From contig JAUDYN010000007.1 of assembly GCA_030407005.1 (NCBI GenBank), positions 2,170,001-2,234,000 of the forward strand: a stretch of DNA of 64,000 nt, read 5' to 3'. A program made the translations under genes and the position numbers. The notes beneath the pieces are model-generated. The model made no database searches. It was not told the origin of the DNA and saw only the letters and a program-made list of their open reading frames with translations. The DNA is from Desarmillaria ectypa (Eukaryota > Basidiomycota > Agaricomycetes > Agaricales > Physalacriaceae). Positions 61,318 through 64,000 of this stretch are shown one piece after another; position 1 is the first letter of the stretch; every line of letters begins with the position of its first letter.

Positions 61318-61461
61318 TCACCTTTGGTAGAGGAGGGTTCTGATGTCTTCCTCATATAATAATACCACAAGGATGGTAAAGAATGTAAGAAGTATGGCAC
61401 TGCCGATTGCGACACCAAGAGACATGGTTCTTGGTTGTTGGCAGTTTTCTTCATTGGTCAT
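61318..61461 (-). CDS. Element F upstream transmembrane microORF (intact)
   Basis: 47 residues: MTNEENCQQPRTMSLGVAI, then a hydrophobic helix (about 15-36, GSAILLTFFTILVVLLYEE) and DIRTLLYQR. It lies between the primer site and gag; its stop is 46 nt before the MSFPES start of gag. It is the only copy among five without an internal stop. No similarity to known Gag, Env or matrix domains is recognised; a membrane-anchoring role is inferred from the helix only. Confidence 0.6.
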   Translation of the reverse strand: MTNEENCQQPRTMSLGVAIGSAILLTFFTILVVLLYEEDIRTLLYQR

Positions 61462-61505
61462 GAGATATGCTTCTTTAAGGCTAGCATTGAGAGAAGCAGA
61501 AGGGA

Positions 61506-61518
61506 ATCTTTCAACTAA
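61506..61518 (-). other. Self-complementary primer-binding site, element F
   Basis: TTAGTTGAAAGAT on the minus strand, abutting the 5' LTR, pairs with the LTR transcript-start segment at 61,655-61,667 over 13 nt; the single difference gives a G-U pair in RNA. Confidence 0.7.
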
Positions 61519-61935
61519 TGTTATGGCCTTGCTTAAGCATGTGACTTGGGACATAAGCTAATCTCTTTGGGCTGTTATGTGTTTGAACAGTCACCCAGTT
61601 AGAGACTAAAGCCTGGTCTTTAGTAAGTGTGAGTAAGAGGTGTATCATTGTAATTTAGTCGAAAGATAGAGTACAATGGTATGGTTTACTCTACTTATAT
61701 ACTGTAAGTATGGCAGTTATATTTAGATGAAACAATATGGTCCATGCTGGAACAGTGTTGAAGAAGGATGGTCCAAAAGGATCATGGTCCAATAGAAAGG
61801 GTCTGGGGTGACTGTGGGTGAGAACAAGGGTAACGGTCAGTGAGTATGTCAATACACAGTGAAAATGATGGTTGATTAGATGGATGTGTCATGGATATGA
61901 CTCAGATAAGATAAGATAATGGAAAAATCATAACA
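61519..61935 (-). repeat. Element F 5' LTR
   Basis: 417 bp, TGTTATGGCC to ATCATAACA. In transcript sense TATATAAG is followed after 33 nt by TATCTTTCGACTAA. The LTR abuts integrase sequence of element G with no visible duplication partner. Confidence 0.9.
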
Positions 61936-64000
61936 CACCATTGTTTTGGTGAATTCCATGGTGGTGGGATTTGTGAATGGAGTTGTTCGAAGAGAATCAG
62001 GAAGAAGTTGGGGATTTCAGCCATATAATATCATGAAAGAAATTTTGCCCATTGAGAAGTGGATTTGATTGTTATGAGCAAATTTGGCTAGTGATAACCA
62101 CTCATTTCAGTCTGTTTGTCAATGGTTAATGAAGATTTGAAGGGATTTTTCAATCTCCTGATTAACTCATTCTGTTTGACCATCAGTCTGGGGATGATAA
62201 GCAGTGGATGCATTTTGAGAGATATTGAGCATCTGGTATAATTTCTTCATGAAAATTGAGACAAATTGTGGACCTCAATCTGAAATGACTACTTGCAGCA
62301 TCCTATATTTCACATATATGTGATCATAAAGGATGTGGGCCCATCCTTTCACCAATAGTTCTTTGTGACAAGCTACTGGGATAATAGCTTTAGAAAACTG
62401 ATCTATGATGACCAACAGGGCATCATAGCCATCTGATTCTGGGAGTCCTGTGACCATATCAACTGAGATATAGATCCAGGGAGAGGTCAGTATTGCATGT
62501 GGATGGAGGAGAGCAGCTTTTGCTTGCATATCATCTTTGATGCATTAACAGGTTTTGCATCCTTTAATGTAGACTTCAACATCTTTCTTCAACTTGGGCC
62601 ACCAGTATTCTTGAAGTATCAACTCAGAGATCTTTGCTATGCCTGGGTGTCCCACTGTAACATGATCATGATATCAGGAGATGATACCTTCTTGAAGAGT
62701 GTCATATCAAGGAATATAAATGCATCCATTATAGTATAACACTCTATCTTCTTGGGTGATTCCCCTCTTATGATTAAGGGACTTGGCTATTCCTTGGTCT
62801 CATTGATCTTTATGTCAAGTAATGTCTTTTATATATTTGACTTGTTCATCCATTGTGGGTAGAATGAGCACTTGGAAATATTCAGGGTTGAGGACAACCA
62901 CATCATGATTGTCCTGTTTCTCTTGGTTGTGGTCATTATGCTGACTGAGTAAGTCAGCTTTCTTGTTTGCAGTTTCTGTCTTGTGCTAGAGAGTAAAATG
63001 ATACTCCACTAATTCAGTGACCCATTGAGCTTGTTAGCAGTTAAGCTTTTATGGTTTCCAGAAGTATTGGAGATTCTGGTGGTCCATCCAGATCTTGACT
63101 TTCTCCTTTGCACTCATCAAATAGTGATGCCATTCTTCCAATGCAAGCATGATCACCAGCAACTCCTTATTGTAGATTTCATAGTTGCATTTGATGGCAG
63201 TCAATGCCTTGGATATAAAGGTGACCAGTCTCCATTTCCCATTCTGTTTCTGACTTAGGACAGTGCCAATGGCTCCATCACTTGAGTCAGCCTCCACTCA
63301 GAATTTTCCTTCATCTGAGGAAATTATTAGAATGATGTTCATTGTCATCTGTGACTTGAGCTGTGTTAATGCTTGCTCTTGTTCCTTTCCCCAAGACTAT
63401 TCAGCTTTTCTGGTCAATTGTGTAAGAGGCTAGACAATTTTGGAATAATCATATATGAACTTTTGATAAAAGTTTGTGAACCTCAAGAATGATTGAAGTT
63501 CCTTTTTCTTGGTCAGGGTCTGCTATTCTGCTATTCCAGCCACTTTGACTGGATTCATGCAGATAGCATCTTCACTGATGATAACTCCCAAGTATTCAGT
63601 TTTGAGTACTTCAAACTCATATTTCTCCACTTTGAGGAATAATTTATTCTCTTGAAGCCATTGGAGAACTTGTCACACTACTTGTCAGTGTTCATCTAGG
63701 GTTTTCATAAAGATAAGAATATTATCAAGATAGATGGTTACTTTTCCTCTGGTGATCAAATCTTTGAAAATATTGTTCATCATCCACTGGAAGGTGGCTG
63801 GTGAATTCATAAGACCAAAGAACATTATCATGGGCTCAAAGAGTCCTTGGTTAGTCCAGAATGTGGCTTTTTCTTCCTCTCCTTTGTGGATACATATATT
63901 ATTGTATCCCTAGCAGATATTCAGTTTAGAGAAGTACTTGGCTCCTCATAATTTGTTGATGAGTTCAGATATTAGGGGAAGGGGATAGCAATTCTTTATC
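61936..64000 (-). pseudogene. Element G pol fragment (integrase, RNase H, RT), runs off the right edge
   Basis: Minus-strand pol of a further chromovirus. Integrase core at about 62,000-62,530 (GLPESDGYDALLVIIDQFSK), its zinc-binding part to about 62,700, RNase H at 63,049-63,297 (SSDGAIGTVLSQKQNGKWRL, IYNKELLVIMLALEEW), RT from about 63,400 with the catalytic box mutated to YLDN at 63,721-63,732. It starts abruptly next to the F LTR. CpG-poor with in-frame stops. It is a separate copy from D, since D already has integrase at 32,680-34,520. Confidence 0.85.

Larger units (their letters stand above)
55926..61935 (-). mobile_element. Element F: 5' part of a Ty3/gypsy element, minus strand
   Basis: Minus-strand 5' LTR, primer site, microORF, gag, hairpin and pol down to RNase H; integrase, chromodomain and 3' LTR are missing because the copy is joined tail-to-tail to element E at about 55,925. 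Intermediate CpG content and fewer stops than A-D suggest intermediate age. Confidence 0.85.

Noticed and set aside
61318..61461. An env gene explaining the transmembrane peptide
   Set aside because: Env lies after pol and is several hundred residues long; this peptide is under 50 residues and lies before gag.
52295..61935. E and F read as a single element with terminal LTRs
   Set aside because: The LTRs differ, both are 5' LTRs in opposite orientation, and no shared flanking duplication is seen.

Overview
The window looks like a basidiomycete (probably Agaricomycotina) chromosome segment. The genes carry many short introns (about 45-70 bp, nearly all GT-AG), lie close together on both strands, and encode typical fungal proteins. 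No bacterial signals, CRISPR array, rRNA or tRNA gene was seen. All assignments come from reading translations and splice sites by eye; no database search was run.

Positions 1-23,150 form a gene-dense euchromatic block of 13 protein genes: an STK32/YANK-type kinase (partial), guanylate kinase, cytosolic arginyl-tRNA synthetase, ATP synthase subunit g, a four-helix membrane protein of unknown function, a Swi3/Rsc8/SMARCC-type chromatin remodelling subunit, RVB1 (RuvB-like 1), beta-COP (SEC26), CAF40/CNOT9, a p24/emp24 cargo receptor, mitochondrial enoyl reductase ETR1/MECR, ARP3, a mitochondrial ribosomal protein with an RNase III fold (mL57-like), and finally a two-finger C2H2 transcription factor of the Nrg1 type. 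Most are housekeeping genes in secretion, translation, mitochondria, chromatin and actin. Several pairs are divergent with very short shared promoters (60 bp for CAF40/p24).

From about 23.3 kb to the right edge there are no ordinary genes, only nested Ty3/gypsy LTR retrotransposons (chromoviruses: gag, then protease-RT-RNase H-integrase, with a chromodomain readable in D and A). I read seven elements. D is an old minus-strand host element. It is split by A (24,379-32,447, TSD GAAGC), B (34,521-42,627, TSD TTTTG), a solo LTR (43,193-43,585, TSD GACTG) and C (43,703-51,836, TSD AGTTT). At 52,295 D is cut by a plus-strand element E, which is fused tail-to-tail to a minus-strand element F whose 5' LTR ends at 61,935. 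Minus-strand pol of a further element, G, fills the rest. A-D and G are strongly CpG-depleted and full of stop codons that fit CGA-to-TGA decay. E keeps CpG and an intact 577-codon gag ORF.

The most interesting observations concern the retroelements. (1) The primer-binding site next to each 5' LTR is the reverse complement of the predicted transcript start inside the same element's LTR, and the two co-vary between families; this indicates Tf1/sushi-type self-priming rather than tRNA priming. (2) A 6-bp hairpin with a tRNA T-loop-like loop (TTCAATTC type) sits exactly 5 nt after the gag stop codon in all five readable elements, with a compensatory A-T/G-C change, and an ATG opens pol 62 nt after the stop in A and B. 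(3) A 43-49-codon upstream ORF encoding one transmembrane helix precedes gag in all five elements and overlaps a second reading frame in E and F. I did not find these last two features among known element parts I can recall; they are the best candidates for something undescribed.
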